From positions 3,224,001 to 3,288,000 of the forward strand of contig NZ_CP095487.1 in the NCBI RefSeq assembly GCF_023028345.1: a stretch of DNA of 64,000 bases, written 5' to 3'. This stretch comes from Halorientalis marina. Its GTDB lineage: Archaea > Halobacteriota > Halobacteria > Halobacteriales > Haloarculaceae. Below the pieces are notes generated by a model that was not told the DNA's origin, made no database searches, and saw only the letters and a program-made list of their open reading frames with translations. Position 1 is the stretch's first letter, and every line of letters begins with the position of its first letter. This document shows, piece by piece, positions 1-8,134 of the stretch. A program made the position numbers and the translations under genes.

Positions 1-1
1 C

Positions 2-169
2 GAGCGCCAGCGCGAGGTGCTCGAAGCCGCCGTCGAACTCGGCTACTACGAGGTCCCCCGCCAGGCCACCTACGAGGAGATCGCCGAGGTCTGTGACTGC
101 ACCGTCGGCACCGTCGGCGAACACCTCACCCGCATCGAGGCCCACATCATGGGCAGCGTCGTCCAGTAG
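2..169 (+). CDS. HTH_10 (Bat-type) transcriptional regulator, C-terminal end only
   Basis: Only the last 55 codons lie in the window; the gene begins to the left. The piece reads ERQREVLEAAVELGYY, then a helix-turn-helix in which EEIAEVCDCTVGTVGEHL is the recognition part. This is the C-terminal HTH_10 module of haloarchaeal bacterio-opsin-activator-like regulators (QREAL...GYY..PR..T..ElA..L..s..t..EhLRRae). Such proteins usually carry an N-terminal sensor domain, which cannot be seen here, so the signal is unknown. It converges on the minus-strand gene that ends 43 bases downstream. Confidence 0.85.
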   Translation, partial: ERQREVLEAAVELGYYEVPRQATYEEIAEVCDCTVGTVGEHLTRIEAHIMGSVVQ

Positions 170-211
170 GGCCGGCCCATTCGCACGGTGCCGGCCGATG
201 GCCGCCCGGGT

Positions 212-1243
212 TCAGTCCAGCGCGGCCGCGAGGTCGTCGAACAGTCGTTCCTCGCGGTCCGCGAGGTCGTGGATGGCCGCCGCGGCGTCCTCGAGGAGCG
301 GACCCATCTCGGCGGGGTCGCGTTCGCTCGCTTCCTGCAGCGTCTCGCCGGCCGCCGTCCAGTCGTCGGCGACGTCGTGCATCCGCTCGCCGGCATCGGC
401 CGGGAGCGCGGGGACGGCCTCGCTCGCGGCCCCGAGGAAGTCGGCGTACAGCCGCCGGAAACAGCCCCCGCCGGTGCCGCGGCGCTCGACGTTCTGGTAG
501 GCGAATCGGACCGTCCAGCCCGGGTCCGGGAGGTCGGTCCACGACGGGAGGTCGTCGGCCAGTGCCCGGATGCCAGCCAGACCGTGCTCGCCGGGACCGA
601 GTTCGCGGTCGACGGTCGCCGGGTCGCGGACGTAGGCCGCCGTCTCGCGGACGGCCGCCTCGACCGCTGCCGCAAAGGAGCGGTCCGGTACCGGGTCGGT
701 GACGACGAGGTGTCGGAGCGGTCGGGGGAGCATCCAGTCGGACGTCATCGCCGCCCTGAGGCGGTCGGCCGGGAGCCGCTGTGGCTCGGGGAACTCGCTG
801 TCCGAGAGCAGGACGGTCGCGTCCTCAGCGTCCGACCTTTCAGTATCGTCCTCGTACCCGACTGCCAGGAACGAGTGGGGCGCGAAGTGGGTGTCGCTCC
901 CGTAGTAATCGAGGTAGTAGATGTCGCCGAAACACAGCACGGGGCGGCCGTCGTCGATTTGCTCCCGAATGGTCGCCCACGCCGTCTCCCAGTCGGGGGC
1001 CGCGCGGTGCTCGTACCCGATGCCGCAGTGGTCGAAGAAGGCCGCCTCCAGAAAGAGCGGGCGGCCGAAGAAGGCGCGGTGGGGCGAGTCCGGCAGTTCG
1101 TAGTAGGTGAACCCGAGTCCGGAGGCCAGCCCGAACGCGGTCGGTTCGTCGTACCCCCAGTCGTACAGGTCGGCGAGGTTCCGCAGGGAGGTCGAACCAC
1201 AGTGATCGCCGGGGCGATGATCGTAGGCGTCGACGCGGTGCAT
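212..1243 (-). CDS. BtrH N-terminal-domain protein (papain-like cysteine acyltransferase fold)
   Basis: A 343-residue soluble protein with no signal peptide. Residues 1-140 look like the BtrH N-terminal domain, named after the butirosin acyltransferase and related to C39 peptidases. A Cys sits in DHCGSTSLRNL (about residue 15), a His in APHSFLAVGYEDD (about 145), with acidic residues close after it; these would form a Cys-His-Asp type catalytic set. The C-terminal half is helical and acidic and probably matches the DUF4872 region that often follows this domain. Family members move acyl or aminoacyl groups; the substrate cannot be told. No biosynthetic cluster surrounds it, so a natural-product role is unproven. 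The start ATG at 1243 directly precedes the domain. Confidence 0.65.
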   Translation of the reverse strand: MHRVDAYDHRPGDHCGSTSLRNLADLYDWGYDEPTAFGLASGLGFTYYELPDSPHRAFFGRPLFLEAAFFDHCGIGYEHRAAPDWETAWATIREQIDDGRPVLCFGDIYYLDYYGSDTHFAPHSFLAVGYEDDTERSDAEDATVLLSDSEFPEPQRLPADRLRAAMTSDWMLPRPLRHLVVTDPVPDRSFAAAVEAAVRETAAYVRDPATVDRELGPGEHGLAGIRALADDLPSWTDLPDPGWTVRFAYQNVERRGTGGGCFRRLYADFLGAASEAVPALPADAGERMHDVADDWTAAGETLQEASERDPAEMGPLLEDAAAAIHDLADREERLFDDLAAALD

Positions 1244-1302
1244 ACCGGAGTCTGGAGCGGGGTCGCGAAAAAAGTAGGCGGTGAAAAAGCTCGCCGTCGC
1301 GT

Positions 1303-1333
1303 CTAGGGCAGGCGGAACTCGATGGCCGCACCC
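1303..1333 (-). pseudogene. Vestigial copy of the thiolase C-terminus (GAAIEFRLP plus stop)
   Basis: On the minus strand this stretch encodes GAAIEFRLP and a TAG stop, exactly the end of the thiolase that stops at 1434. The last 21 bases are identical. The three differences further in are all at third codon positions (GGT GCG GCC here, GGC GCA GCT in the intact gene). A repeat element separates the two copies. Silent-only differences suggest a remnant of a second thiolase gene more than a fresh tandem slip; with so few sites this is inference. Confidence 0.6.
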
Positions 1334-1433
1334 CCACCTTTTTCAGCTCGGGTTCGCGCTCCGCGCGAACCGCTCGCGCAAAAACGTGGGCGAAAAAGCC
1401 GAAGACTCGCTTCGCTCGTCTTCGGTGACTGCT
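1331..1433 (+). repeat. Hairpin-rich intergenic repeat, copy A
   Basis: The element opens with CCCCCACCTTTTT and has its partner arm AAAAACGTGGGCGAAAAA at 1380-1397, so the ends can pair as CCCAC-TTTTT with AAAAA-GTGGG. Between them is a GC-rich hairpin (GGTTCGCGC / GCGCGAACC). A second hairpin (CCGAAGAC / GTCTTCGG) and a GTGA follow. Copies B, C and D lie at 11620, 62943 and 63665. This one lies between the thiolase stop and the vestigial thiolase end. Confidence 0.6.
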
Positions 1434-2585
1434 CTAGGGCAGGCGGAACTCGATAGCTGCGCCCTGGCCGAAGCCGACACATTCCGTCGCGAGGCCGAGG
1501 TCGGAGCCGCGCTTGTTCATCTCGTGGACGAGCGTGACGGGCAGGCGGGCACCGGAGGCGCCGAGCGGGTGGCCGATGGCGATGGCGCCGCCGTTGACGT
1601 TGTAGATGTCGTCGTCGAAGCCCAGTTCCTGCTGGCAGTAGTAACACTGCGAGGCGAAGGCCTCGTTGAGTTCGACCAGGTCGTAGTCCTCGGGGTCGCG
1701 GCCGGTCCGCTCACAGAGGCCCTCGACGGCCGGGATGGGACCGATGCCCATGACGCGCGGGTCGACGCCGGCGACGTTGTTGGAGCCGACCTCGGCGAGG
1801 ATGTCCAGGCCGTGGTCCTCGGCGAAGGCCTTGCTCGTGATCATCGTCGCGGCGGCGCCGTCGGAGATCTGACTGGAGTTGCCGGGCGTGACCGTCCCCT
1901 CGGCCTTGAACACGGTCGGCAGGCCGGAGAGCTTCTCGGCGGTGGTGCCGCGACGGAGGCCCTCGTCCTCCTCGACGGTGATCTGGTTGCCCTCGTCGTC
2001 GTGCCCCTCGATGGGGATGATCTCGTCGTCGAAGCGACCCTCGTCGGTCGCCTCGCAGGCGCGCTGCTGGGAGCGGGCGGCGTACTCGTCTTGCTCCTCG
2101 CGGGACACGTCGTACTCCTCGGCGACGGCCTCGGCGGTCATCCCCATCTGGAGTTCGGCGACGTTGTAGTCGTCGTTCATCCGCGGGTGGATGGCGTTGT
2201 TCTGACCCATCTGGACGCGGGACATGTTCTCGACGCCGCCGGCGATGAGCACGTCGCGCTGGCCGGCGCGGATGGCGTCGCTCGCGGAGATGATCGACTG
2301 GGCCGAGGAGGCACACCAGCGGTTGATGGTCGTCGCGGGCACGGACTCGCCAAGATCGGAGAGCAGCGAGATGACCCGGGCCAGGTTGTTGCCCTGCTCG
2401 CTGCGCTGCTGTGCACAGCCCCACAGCAGGTCGTCGACGTCGTCGCCGCTGAGGCCGGTCTCGGCCAGCATCTCGTTGATCAGCGGGATCGACAGGTCCT
2501 CGCTGCGGACCTCCGAGTAGACGCCGTCCTCTTTCCCCTGGGGCGTTCGGTACGCTTTGACTACGACAGGTGTTTGTTCTGCCAT
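1434..2585 (-). CDS. Thiolase (acetyl-CoA C-acyltransferase)
   Basis: A 383-residue condensing enzyme of the thiolase superfamily, which joins two acyl-CoA molecules or cleaves 3-ketoacyl-CoA. The three catalytic blocks are present: the nucleophile Cys91 in NRWCASSAQ, His339 in [12 protein letters not shown], and Cys369 in ECVGFGQG, with NEAFA before the His block. Length is usual (about 380-390). In haloarchaea several paralogs exist, serving beta-oxidation, polyhydroxyalkanoate or mevalonate synthesis, and the sequence alone does not choose among them. Oddly, the last codons are repeated 130 bases downstream beyond a repeat element. The upstream gap holds an AT-rich promoter region shared with the divergent AAA ATPase gene. 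Confidence 0.9.
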   Translation of the reverse strand: MAEQTPVVVKAYRTPQGKEDGVYSEVRSEDLSIPLINEMLAETGLSGDDVDDLLWGCAQQRSEQGNNLARVISLLSDLGESVPATTINRWCASSAQSIISASDAIRAGQRDVLIAGGVENMSRVQMGQNNAIHPRMNDDYNVAELQMGMTAEAVAEEYDVSREEQDEYAARSQQRACEATDEGRFDDEIIPIEGHDDEGNQITVEEDEGLRRGTTAEKLSGLPTVFKAEGTVTPGNSSQISDGAAATMITSKAFAEDHGLDILAEVGSNNVAGVDPRVMGIGPIPAVEGLCERTGRDPEDYDLVELNEAFASQCYYCQQELGFDDDIYNVNGGAIAIGHPLGASGARLPVTLVHEMNKRGSDLGLATECVGFGQGAAIEFRLP

Positions 2586-2797
2586 AGATATCCCAACATG
2601 GTCGATAGTGTTAAATCCCGTCGAACTGGTCGCACCTGCACGACGCGTTGTTTCTGCCCCGACACGCGCCCGAGCCGCGGCGCGACCAGTAGCACACTGT
2701 TGTTAACTAAAACCTCTTTAGGACTAACAGTTGAAACGAATAGGGCGGCGAGAGGTAACGATCTGTATATTCGGTTGTCGAGTCGAGTCCGAGGTGC

Positions 2798-2803
2798 TTA
2801 TAT
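2798..2803 (+). promoter_or_regulatory. TATA box of the AAA ATPase gene
   Basis: TTATAT stands about 26 bases before the ATG at 2829, the spacing expected for a leaderless haloarchaeal transcript. This favours 2829 over the in-frame ATG at 2820. Confidence 0.6.
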
Positions 2804-2828
2804 CGCTGCCACGGGAACCATGTGGGGA

Positions 2829-4178
2829 ATGAGTAACGTCGAGCTGGACGTCGTCGAGTTCCTGCTGACAGTGGCGGTCTACAACGGGGACCGCGACCTG
2901 GACGAAGACGACCTCCCGGCGGACTATCGCGGGGTGTTCTGGAGCGACGGGCGAATCGAGCGGCCGCTGTCGGCGACTACGACGACCGCAACGGAGGCCA
3001 CCGGGGTCGACCGCCCCTGGGAGGCCGTCTCGGGGCTGATGTTCACCGATCACGACGAGTTCAGCGGTGATATCTCCTTCACCGACCGCGACATGGCCGA
3101 GGAGTGGTTCCTCGACCGCGTCGACGCCGACCGGATCGGCGACAACCCCGTCCTCGCCGCCGCGTTCGGCGACGAGTTCGGCGTCGACCTCGACGAGGCG
3201 CGCGAACGGAACCGCCCGGCGCGGGCCGACCGGGCCTGGATCGACGCGATGCTCGACGAGTACTTCGACGACGAGGAGGAAGAGGAGATGCTCGATCTCG
3301 TCGACATCCGGGCCCCCGAGGAGGTCGATATGACCATGAACGACCTGGTGCTCACGGCCGACCAGGAAGACGAGATTTACAAGATCGTCAAGGCCATCGA
3401 GCACCGGGACTACCTCGCACAGATCGGCCTGCGCGAGATCGGCAAACTCCTGTTCGTCGGCCCGCCCGGAACGGGGAAGACGAGCGTCGCCCGCGCGCTC
3501 GCCCAGGAGCTCCAGTTGCCATTCGTCGAGGTGAAACTGTCGATGATCACCAGCCAGTACCTCGGCGAGACCGCCAAAAACGTCGAGAAGTCCTTCGAGG
3601 TGGCCCGCCGGCTCTCGCCGTGTATCTTCTTCATGGACGAGTTCGACTTCGTGGCGAAGACCCGGTCGTCGGACGAACACGCCGCCATCAAGCGCGCGGT
3701 CAACACCCTCCTGAAGTCCATCGACGAGATCAGCCTCATCGACGACGACGTGCTCCTGATCGGCGCGACCAACCACCCGGACCAGCTCGACGCCGCCGCC
3801 TGGCGGCGCTTCGACGAGATCGTCAACTTCCCCAAGCCCGACACGGGGATGCGCGCCGACATCCTCCGCGTGGTGACACGCGACATGGACATCACCGACT
3901 TCGACCCCGCGACCCTCGCGGAGATCACCGAGGGGCTGACCGGCTCGGACCTCCGGCTCGTCCTCCGTGAGGCCGTACTGGACGCGCTGACCGAGGAGCG
4001 GACGACGCTCACGCAGGCGGATCTGGAGGCGGCCGTCGAGGACTTCGAGGAGCGGGACAACCTCAAGAATCTCGACATGATCGACGGCGACGCCGACGCC
4101 CTGGTCGCCGGCGGCGACATCTCCGGGTCGGACGACGAGGCGGAGACCGACCACGCACACGACCACGCCCACGACTGA
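2829..4178 (+). CDS. AAA-family ATPase with His/Asp-rich tail
   Basis: A 449-residue protein. An acidic N-terminal region of about 180 residues precedes a single AAA module: Walker A GPPGTGKTS near residue 210, Walker B IFFMDEFDF near 265, sensor-1 LLIGATNHP, and arginine-rich AAWRRFDE. The module resembles those of FtsH, proteasome-activating and CDC48 ATPases, but no protease or second AAA domain is present, so a remodelling or chaperone role is likely and the client is unknown. The tail ends in ETDHAHDHAHD, a possible metal-binding stretch. It is transcribed alone from its own TATA box. Confidence 0.85.
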   Translation: MSNVELDVVEFLLTVAVYNGDRDLDEDDLPADYRGVFWSDGRIERPLSATTTTATEATGVDRPWEAVSGLMFTDHDEFSGDISFTDRDMAEEWFLDRVDADRIGDNPVLAAAFGDEFGVDLDEARERNRPARADRAWIDAMLDEYFDDEEEEEMLDLVDIRAPEEVDMTMNDLVLTADQEDEIYKIVKAIEHRDYLAQIGLREIGKLLFVGPPGTGKTSVARALAQELQLPFVEVKLSMITSQYLGETAKNVEKSFEVARRLSPCIFFMDEFDFVAKTRSSDEHAAIKRAVNTLLKSIDEISLIDDDVLLIGATNHPDQLDAAAWRRFDEIVNFPKPDTGMRADILRVVTRDMDITDFDPATLAEITEGLTGSDLRLVLREAVLDALTEERTTLTQADLEAAVEDFEERDNLKNLDMIDGDADALVAGGDISGSDDEAETDHAHDHAHD

Positions 4179-4213
4179 CTGGCGCGAGCCGCGGACGTCG
4201 GTGCCGCTTTGTG

Positions 4214-4381
4214 TCAGTACGTGATGATTTCGTAGTCGTCGGCGACGAGCGAGCGGATGCTGGGGTGGCCCTCGAACTCCGAGAGGACGGCGACCCGCTC
4301 GGCTTCGGCGATGGCGTCGCCCACCTCGAACGTGTCCGCGCAGTACTCACAGACCGAGACCGAGTCGCGGGACCGCGGCCT
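4214..4381 (-). pseudogene. Start-less small reading frame, possible remnant of a DsrE-like gene
   Basis: The frame runs 55 codons from a TAA to a TGA and reads SVCEYCADTFEVGDAIA, then a tail ending EGHPSIRSLVADDYEIITY. Codon usage is typical of a coding haloarchaeal gene, yet no ATG, GTG or TTG starts it. The CxxC and the HPS...YEIIT ending remind me of the C-terminus of DsrE-type sulfur-relay proteins; this is memory, not a search. It may be a 5'-truncated gene left beside the oppositely oriented hydrolase gene. Confidence 0.35.
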
Positions 4382-4390
4382 TTAGGCCGC
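4375..4390. terminator. Hairpin between the remnant and the hydrolase gene
   Basis: GCGGCC-TTTA-GGCCGC forms a perfect 6-bp stem with a 4-base loop 23 bases before the ATG at 4413. It may end minus-strand or read-through transcripts, or mark the deletion join of the truncated frame. Confidence 0.35.
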
Positions 4391-4412
4391 CCCGGGCCCA
4401 GGGAGCCGATAG

Positions 4413-5237
4413 ATGGAAGTCACGCTGCTGGGAACCGGCGACACGACCGGCACGCCCACGCCCGGGTGTTCCTGTGACACCTGCGAGCGGGCCCACGAAG
4501 AAGGAGTCGAGCGGACGCGCTTCTCGGTCCACGTCCGCAACGAGCGCACCGGCCAGTCGCTGCTGGTCGACGCCAGCCCGGACTTCCGCTACCAGTTCCT
4601 CCACCGCGACGTGCCCCTCCCCGACGCCGCCGTCATCAGCCACATCCACTTCGACCACCTCGACGGCCTCGGGAACAGCTACCGGCTCGTGTCCGACCTC
4701 CCGGTGTACGCCGCCGACGAGACCGACCCGAAGACCGGCGAGAGCGTCGCCGAGACGGTCCGGCGCCGCTACGACTACCTCGATACGGTCACCGTCGAGG
4801 CGACCGCGCCCTTCGAGCCCGTCGAAGTTTGCGGCTTCGAGGTGACGCTCGTCCCCGTCGACCATCCCCCGCTGGTCTGTTACGGCCTCGCCATCGAGGA
4901 CCCCGAGACCGGCGCGAAACTCTCGCTGACCGGCGACACGAGCTTCGGCATCCCCGAGGAGTCCCGCGAGGTCCTGGCCGACCCCGACCTGCTCCTGGCC
5001 GACGGCATCGTCCCCGCGGAGTTGTGCAAACACCACCCCTACGGCGGGAAACACGAGGGACCCGACGGCACGTTCCGGACCTTCGGCACGAAACACATGA
5101 CCATCGAGGGCGCCGTCGCGATGGGCGAGGAACTCGACGCCGACGAGACGCGAGTCGTCCACGTCGCCCACTTCGTGCCCGTCGAGGAGGCCTTCGAAGA
5201 CCCGCTCGCGGTCGACGGCGAGCGGTACGAGCTATGA
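4413..5237 (+). CDS. Metallo-beta-lactamase-fold hydrolase, PhnP-like
   Basis: A 274-residue cytosolic hydrolase. The metal-binding motif HxHxDH is clear as SHIHFDHLDG (His77, His79, Asp81, His82). Later ligands are likely His in VDHPPL, Asp in SLTGDTSFG and His in VVHVAHF. The opening GTGDTTGTPTPGCSCDTC, with its Cys cluster, is typical of the PhnP / cyclic phosphodiesterase branch, enzymes that open phosphoribosyl 1,2-cyclic phosphate or related esters. No phosphonate genes are nearby, so the substrate is open. Its stop overlaps the start of the next small gene (ATGA), pointing to translational coupling. Confidence 0.85.
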   Translation: MEVTLLGTGDTTGTPTPGCSCDTCERAHEEGVERTRFSVHVRNERTGQSLLVDASPDFRYQFLHRDVPLPDAAVISHIHFDHLDGLGNSYRLVSDLPVYAADETDPKTGESVAETVRRRYDYLDTVTVEATAPFEPVEVCGFEVTLVPVDHPPLVCYGLAIEDPETGAKLSLTGDTSFGIPEESREVLADPDLLLADGIVPAELCKHHPYGGKHEGPDGTFRTFGTKHMTIEGAVAMGEELDADETRVVHVAHFVPVEEAFEDPLAVDGERYEL

Positions 5238-5425
5238 GTTCGCTCACGGACCGCCTCGACGACCACCCGCTAGCGGCCAGCCTCCTGAAGGGGTGTCTCG
5301 GCGGGGGCGCCTACGCCGCGGCCGGCTACGTCGCGTCCGGGTCGGTCCCGCTCGTCGGCGCCGCCGCGTTCGGCAGTACCTTCGCCGTCCTGACGCTCGT
5401 GTTCGCGAGACGAAACGGCGGGTGA
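5234..5425 (+). CDS. Small membrane protein coupled to the hydrolase
   Basis: A 63-residue protein starting in the ATGA overlap with the hydrolase stop. A short polar head (MSSLTDRLDDHPLAAS) is followed by two hydrophobic stretches separated by a Gly/Ala turn and a short basic end (FARRNGG), so it should cross the membrane once or twice. The next gene also encodes a two-helix protein of similar size starting with DDxPxxHP, and the two may be distant paralogs. No function is recognised. Confidence 0.65.
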   Translation: MSSLTDRLDDHPLAASLLKGCLGGGAYAAAGYVASGSVPLVGAAAFGSTFAVLTLVFARRNGG

Positions 5426-5481
5426 GGTCGCCGCTCGAAACCGGACGGGGACTTTATACCGGCGAGCCCCTGGCGAGGACG

Positions 5482-5694
5482 ATGCCCGACACCGACGACC
5501 TCCCCGCCGACCACCCGGTACTCGCGACCGCGGTGACCGCCGTCGTCGGGGCTGCCGGCTACGCCGTCCCGACCGCCCTCTTCGGCCGGGCCGTCGAGCC
5601 GGTTCCGATCGTCGCCTTCGCGGTCGGGTTCACTGCACTGTACATGGGGGCCGTCGTCGTGGCGCGGCGCGTCTCCGAGCGGCGGGCGGCGTGA
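5482..5694 (+). CDS. Small membrane protein, leaderless
   Basis: A 70-residue protein (start MPDTDDLPADHPVLAT) with two predicted membrane helices and a basic C-terminal end (RRVSERRAA). A TATA box, TTTATA at 5453-5458, sits 24 bases before the ATG, which marks a leaderless start and its own promoter rather than read-through only. The polar head with DHP and the helix pattern resemble the gene just before it. It converges with the minus-strand gene ending at 5750. Function unknown. Confidence 0.65.
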   Translation: MPDTDDLPADHPVLATAVTAVVGAAGYAVPTALFGRAVEPVPIVAFAVGFTALYMGAVVVARRVSERRAA

Positions 5695-5749
5695 GTGGCG
5701 TCCGCGACGGACGGTGTCGACAGTGGAAATCGGGACGGGGAAGGCCGGG

Positions 5750-6718
5750 TCATGACCAGCGGTCCAGTCCGCTCTGACGGCGCGCTCGTCCCTCGGGATC
5801 GGCCCGCCAGGGCTGATTGGCGGCGCGTTCGGCGTCGCGGTCGACCGCCGGCGGATCGGCCGGATCGTACCCGTCACAGTCCGGCCCACACTCGGCGGCC
5901 GGGTGGACGAGCCGCCCCTTCCACGCGCAGTAGGGGAGCCCGCCGACGCCATCGCGGTCGCCGACGGCGGCCTCGGCACAGCCGGGGAACTCGTAGGTCC
6001 GCCAGCCCTTGCCGTACGCCCGCTCCGCGACCCGGCGCCGCTGGCGGGCCTTCGCGGCGGCGTCGACCGGCCGGACCTCCGTCCGGGCGGCCCGCCGCTC
6101 CAGCACGTCGATGCCGGCCTCGTCGGCGGACAGCGGCGTCGGCTCCCGGACCACCTCGCGCTCGCCGGTGTCGGGGTCGAACCGCCAGACTCCGACGGGG
6201 TCGGGGAGGCGGTTCAGGTGGGCGCCGGTGACGTAGGACTCGGTGGCGAGGACGACGGCGTCGAGCAGGCCGAGGCTCACGTCCTTCCGGAGCTGGGTTT
6301 CGAGGTCCCCTGGCCGGCCGAGGTCGGGCTTGTTCTCGACCCCGACGATGCGGGAAAACCAGTCCTGAGGATAGCGTGTCGTCTGCCGGACGTAGGTGCG
6401 ACCGTTGCGGCGGTCGCGCTCGAAGAAGCCCAGTTCGACCGCGCGCTCGACGACGGTCTCGGCACGGTCGGGGTGGCAGTCGAAGGCGTCCTTCCAGTAG
6501 CGGGCCGTCCCGGGCCCCACGTCGCTCTCGATGGCGGGGGCGGGGATGGTCTGGGGCGTGACCGCCGCCCGGTCGTCGAAGCCCGGGCCGGGTTCGACGA
6601 GGACGGTGTCCATCACTCGGCTCCCGTGGGGGGAGGTGCCGAGCTGACGGCTCACGACGGCCTCCCGCTCCCGTTCGAGGTGAGCCGACAGCGCGAGTTC
6701 GAAGCCGAACTCCTGCAC
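5750..6718 (-). CDS. DUF5787-type haloarchaeal protein
   Basis: A protein of about 322 residues if it starts at the GTG at 6718, giving VQEFGFELALSAHLERE, which matches the usual start of this haloarchaeal family as I recall it. A middle block VVGVENKPDLGRPGDLETQL is nuclease-like: an acidic residue followed by ENK resembles a restriction-endonuclease fold core, but this is inference. The C-terminal part holds Cys residues (FPGCAEAA, PYCAWKG, AECGPDCDGYDP) that could bind zinc. The frame is open further upstream into the pstS end, so the exact start is uncertain. It follows pstS by about 65 bases on the same strand. Confidence 0.6.
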   Translation of the reverse strand: MQEFGFELALSAHLEREREAVVSRQLGTSPHGSRVMDTVLVEPGPGFDDRAAVTPQTIPAPAIESDVGPGTARYWKDAFDCHPDRAETVVERAVELGFFERDRRNGRTYVRQTTRYPQDWFSRIVGVENKPDLGRPGDLETQLRKDVSLGLLDAVVLATESYVTGAHLNRLPDPVGVWRFDPDTGEREVVREPTPLSADEAGIDVLERRAARTEVRPVDAAAKARQRRRVAERAYGKGWRTYEFPGCAEAAVGDRDGVGGLPYCAWKGRLVHPAAECGPDCDGYDPADPPAVDRDAERAANQPWRADPEGRARRQSGLDRWS

Positions 6719-6783
6719 GGACGAGCGGAGGGTCGCGGCGGGGAAAAGCGTCGCGCTCGGTGGAGCCTCGTCGGCGGCGTCGG

Positions 6784-8010
6784 TCAGTCCCCCGGCGTTC
6801 CGGCGGTCGGCGTTCCGGTCCCGTCGTCGACCGTCGGCGGGAGTGTCTCGCGCTGTGCTCGCCGGCGCGACTCGGGGAGCGTGACGTAGCCGCTCCCGGC
6901 GACGAAAGTTTCCTGGCCGAACGCCGAGAGGACCAGCCGGAGGACGGCGGCCTCTTTCTCCGAGGTGCCGTCCCAGGTGTAGGCGTGGAGGTCCCGCGAG
7001 AACGGGTAGTCCGTGGCGCCGTAGCCCGCGCCCTCGTCCTCGTAGCTGTAGGTCGTCCCGCGCCACGAGAGATCGACCGGTTCGACGCCGTCCACCCCGA
7101 CGAAGGCGAGCCCGAGGTAGCCGATTGCGGCGGCCGACTCGGCGACCTCCTGTGCGAGCTGTTGGCTCTGTCCGAACGTGTCGTCGGGGGTCGTCGCCGC
7201 GTCGGGGCCGTCGAGGAGCGCGGCCTCGAACGCCGTCCGCGTCCCCGAGCCCGCGGGCCGGCCGTAGACCTCGATCTCGCGGTCCGGGCCACCGGCGGCC
7301 GACCAGTTCGTGATCTCGCCGGTGTAGATGGCCGCGAGGTCCTCGCCGGTGAGTTCGGTGACGCCCTCGTCGGCGAGGGCGGCGCTCACGACCACCGAGA
7401 CGGCGTCGACGCCGACCACGTGGTCCGTGAACCGGTCGGCGGCGGCGCGGTCGGGGACCGTCTGCTCGGCGGTTGCGCTCGCGTTACCGATGTCGACCGC
7501 GCCCGACGCGAGCCGTTGCAGTCCCGTTCCGGAGTTGCTGAGTCCGACGACGAACGGGAAAGCTGGCTCGGACCGCTCGCCCGGCGGGAAGCCGTACTTC
7601 CCGGCCCAGTAGTCGGCGAGGTTGGCGTCAGTCTCGATGCCGAACTCGGCGTGGGGCCAGTACTCGGCGTCGTCGGCCGGCGGGTTAGCGTTCCAGTAGG
7701 CGGCCGCCTGGTTCAACACCGGATAGACGGTCGATGACCCGTCGGCTTCGAGGGGTTCGAGGTCCGGCCGCGGGGTCGTTTCGGTCTCGGTCCGTGGGTC
7801 GTCGGTTTCAGTGGCCGTCGTCTCGGTCGGCCGTTCCGCGGCGACGGTCGGCGTCGCCGTAGTTCGCGCGTCGGTTTCGACGACGTCCGGGTCGTCGGGC
7901 GTCGACGTGTCGTCGTCGCCGAGGGTGTTACAGCCGGCGAGGCCGGTCAGGGCGGCGGTGAGGCCGGCCGCGCGGAGGACGGCGCGGCGTCGGGTGGAGG
8001 GGTCTGCCAT
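6784..8010 (-). CDS. pstS: Phosphate ABC transporter substrate-binding lipoprotein (PstS-like)
   Basis: A 408-residue secreted lipoprotein. The N-terminus shows a Tat-type twin arginine ([12 protein letters not shown]) and a lipobox LAGC near residue 24, then a Thr/Glu/Asp-rich linker to about residue 75, usual for haloarchaeal surface lipoproteins. The mature domain has PstS features: DGSSTVYPV at the start, [30 protein letters not shown] and YLGLAFV. It should bind phosphate outside the membrane. The pstC, pstA and pstB genes are not adjacent; its neighbours are the DUF5787-type gene and the divergent aIF2-gamma gene, so it is an orphan here. Confidence 0.85.
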   Translation of the reverse strand: MADPSTRRRAVLRAAGLTAALTGLAGCNTLGDDDTSTPDDPDVVETDARTTATPTVAAERPTETTATETDDPRTETETTPRPDLEPLEADGSSTVYPVLNQAAAYWNANPPADDAEYWPHAEFGIETDANLADYWAGKYGFPPGERSEPAFPFVVGLSNSGTGLQRLASGAVDIGNASATAEQTVPDRAAADRFTDHVVGVDAVSVVVSAALADEGVTELTGEDLAAIYTGEITNWSAAGGPDREIEVYGRPAGSGTRTAFEAALLDGPDAATTPDDTFGQSQQLAQEVAESAAAIGYLGLAFVGVDGVEPVDLSWRGTTYSYEDEGAGYGATDYPFSRDLHAYTWDGTSEKEAAVLRLVLSAFGQETFVAGSGYVTLPESRRRAQRETLPPTVDDGTGTPTAGTPGD

Positions 8011-8134
8011 CGACGGCGGGGTTCGGCACCCCGTTTCTTGGGCCTTTTCCATCCGAGTCGAAGCGGGTGAGGGAACGGAGAACAGCAACTTTATCACCCG
8101 CAGGCGGCGAAAGGATGGTAAGATTACTCTCGAA

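Noticed and set aside
1281..2828. Long plus-strand frame in front of the AAA ATPase start
   Set aside because: The 516 codons before 2829 are antisense to the thiolase. The TATA box at 2798 and the domain start place the real beginning at 2829.
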